DNA of 64,000 nucleotides from Ensifer adhaerens (lineage in GTDB: Bacteria > Pseudomonadota > Alphaproteobacteria > Rhizobiales > Rhizobiaceae). Below the pieces are notes generated by a model that did no database searches, was not told the origin of the DNA, and saw nothing but the letters and a program-made list of their open reading frames with translations. Position numbers and translations under genes: made by a program. Of the stretch, positions 63,898-64,000 are shown piece by piece (the stretch's first letter is position 1; every line of letters starts with the position of its first letter). The stretch lies in the NCBI GenBank assembly GCA_900215285.1, contig OCMG01000004.1, positions 1,049,501-1,113,500 on the forward strand. The letters are read 5' to 3'.

Positions 63898-64000
63898 TCA
63901 GGCAGCCTTGCGCTTGGCCTTGATCAGACCGCGGTTGACCAGCAGTTCTGCGATCTGGACGGCGTTGAGGGCTGCACCCTTGCGCAGGTTGTCCGAGACC
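63898..64000 (-). CDS. asd: Aspartate-semialdehyde dehydrogenase, C-terminal end only
   Basis: Only the last 33 residues and the stop codon lie in the window: VSDNLRKGAALNAVQIAELL, then a basic tail ending KAKRKAA. This is the characteristic C-terminal VSDNLRKGAALN...IAE segment of Asd, an enzyme of lysine, threonine, methionine and diaminopimelate synthesis. The rest is beyond position 64000. Confidence 0.9.
   Translation of the reverse strand, partial: VSDNLRKGAALNAVQIAELLVNRGLIKAKRKAA

Noticed and set aside
1..64000. Mobile elements, phage genes, CRISPR repeats, toxin-antitoxin or defence islands
   Set aside because: Looked for transposases, integrases, spaced direct repeats and defence-type domains; none were seen, and the gene content is core.

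Overview
The window is a gene-dense, high-GC alphaproteobacterial chromosome segment, almost certainly from the Rhizobiaceae (Rhizobium/Agrobacterium/Sinorhizobium group). The evidence is the rho-mnmE-mnmG-rsmG-parA-parB-holA order, a convergent ndvA/chvA and ndvB/chvB pair for cyclic beta-1,2-glucan, a 1590-residue NAD-glutamate dehydrogenase, a DUF1013 (TrcR-type) protein, a parS site inside rsmG, and copies of a rhizobial RIME-like intergenic palindrome. I see no tRNA, rRNA, CRISPR array, prophage, insertion sequence or integrase. This is core chromosome rather than an accessory island.

Layout. 1-6.9 kb: ori-proximal housekeeping run (rho 3' part, tRNA-modification genes mnmE and mnmG, rsmG carrying parS, parA, parB). 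7-11.1 kb, minus strand: leuS, lptE, holA. 11.3-17.1 kb: PLP-homeostasis protein YggS, a propionyl-CoA-synthetase-like gene, trcR on the minus strand, and acs. 17.2-24 kb: a small nuclease and an SDH assembly factor on minus, then htpX-rsmB-heparinase-like-purH on plus. 24.1-27.3 kb: hisC and ispA on minus, mtgA and rpmF on plus. 27.5-31.8 kb: pyruvate carboxylase and an orphan LuxR-type regulator on minus. 32.5-43.1 kb: ndvA (exporter) and ndvB (giant synthase) facing each other. 43.5-45.4 kb: a cNMP-binding-domain protein, a CenR-like response regulator and an L,D-transpeptidase. 45.4-53.3 kb: the most accessory-like part, with DeoR/MFS, LysR/NAD-epimerase, PhnA and a two-subunit molybdenum hydroxylase with a divergent TetR regulator. 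53.4-64 kb: ispG, an UMF1-type MFS protein, NAD-GDH, pyridoxal kinase, beta-carbonic anhydrase, a lytic transglycosylase and the 3' end of asd.

Functional themes. Chromosome segregation is represented by ParAB, a canonical parS and three parS-like sites spread over about 41 kb. Envelope biogenesis is well represented: lptE, mtgA, ndvA/ndvB, an L,D-transpeptidase, a lytic transglycosylase, a CenR-like regulator and htpX. Central carbon and nitrogen metabolism is represented by two acyl-CoA synthetases, pyruvate carboxylase, NAD-GDH, purH and hisC. I found no clearly new multi-gene system. The most interesting non-coding signals are a three-copy operator-like array between the NAD-GDH and pyridoxal kinase genes (one 35-bp near-perfect palindrome plus a direct copy 32 bp further on), the degenerate parS-like sites, an 18-bp perfect palindrome between trcR and acs, and a 739-bp leader upstream of ndvA. 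Start codons are my choice where stated; several genes appear to use TTG or GTG.
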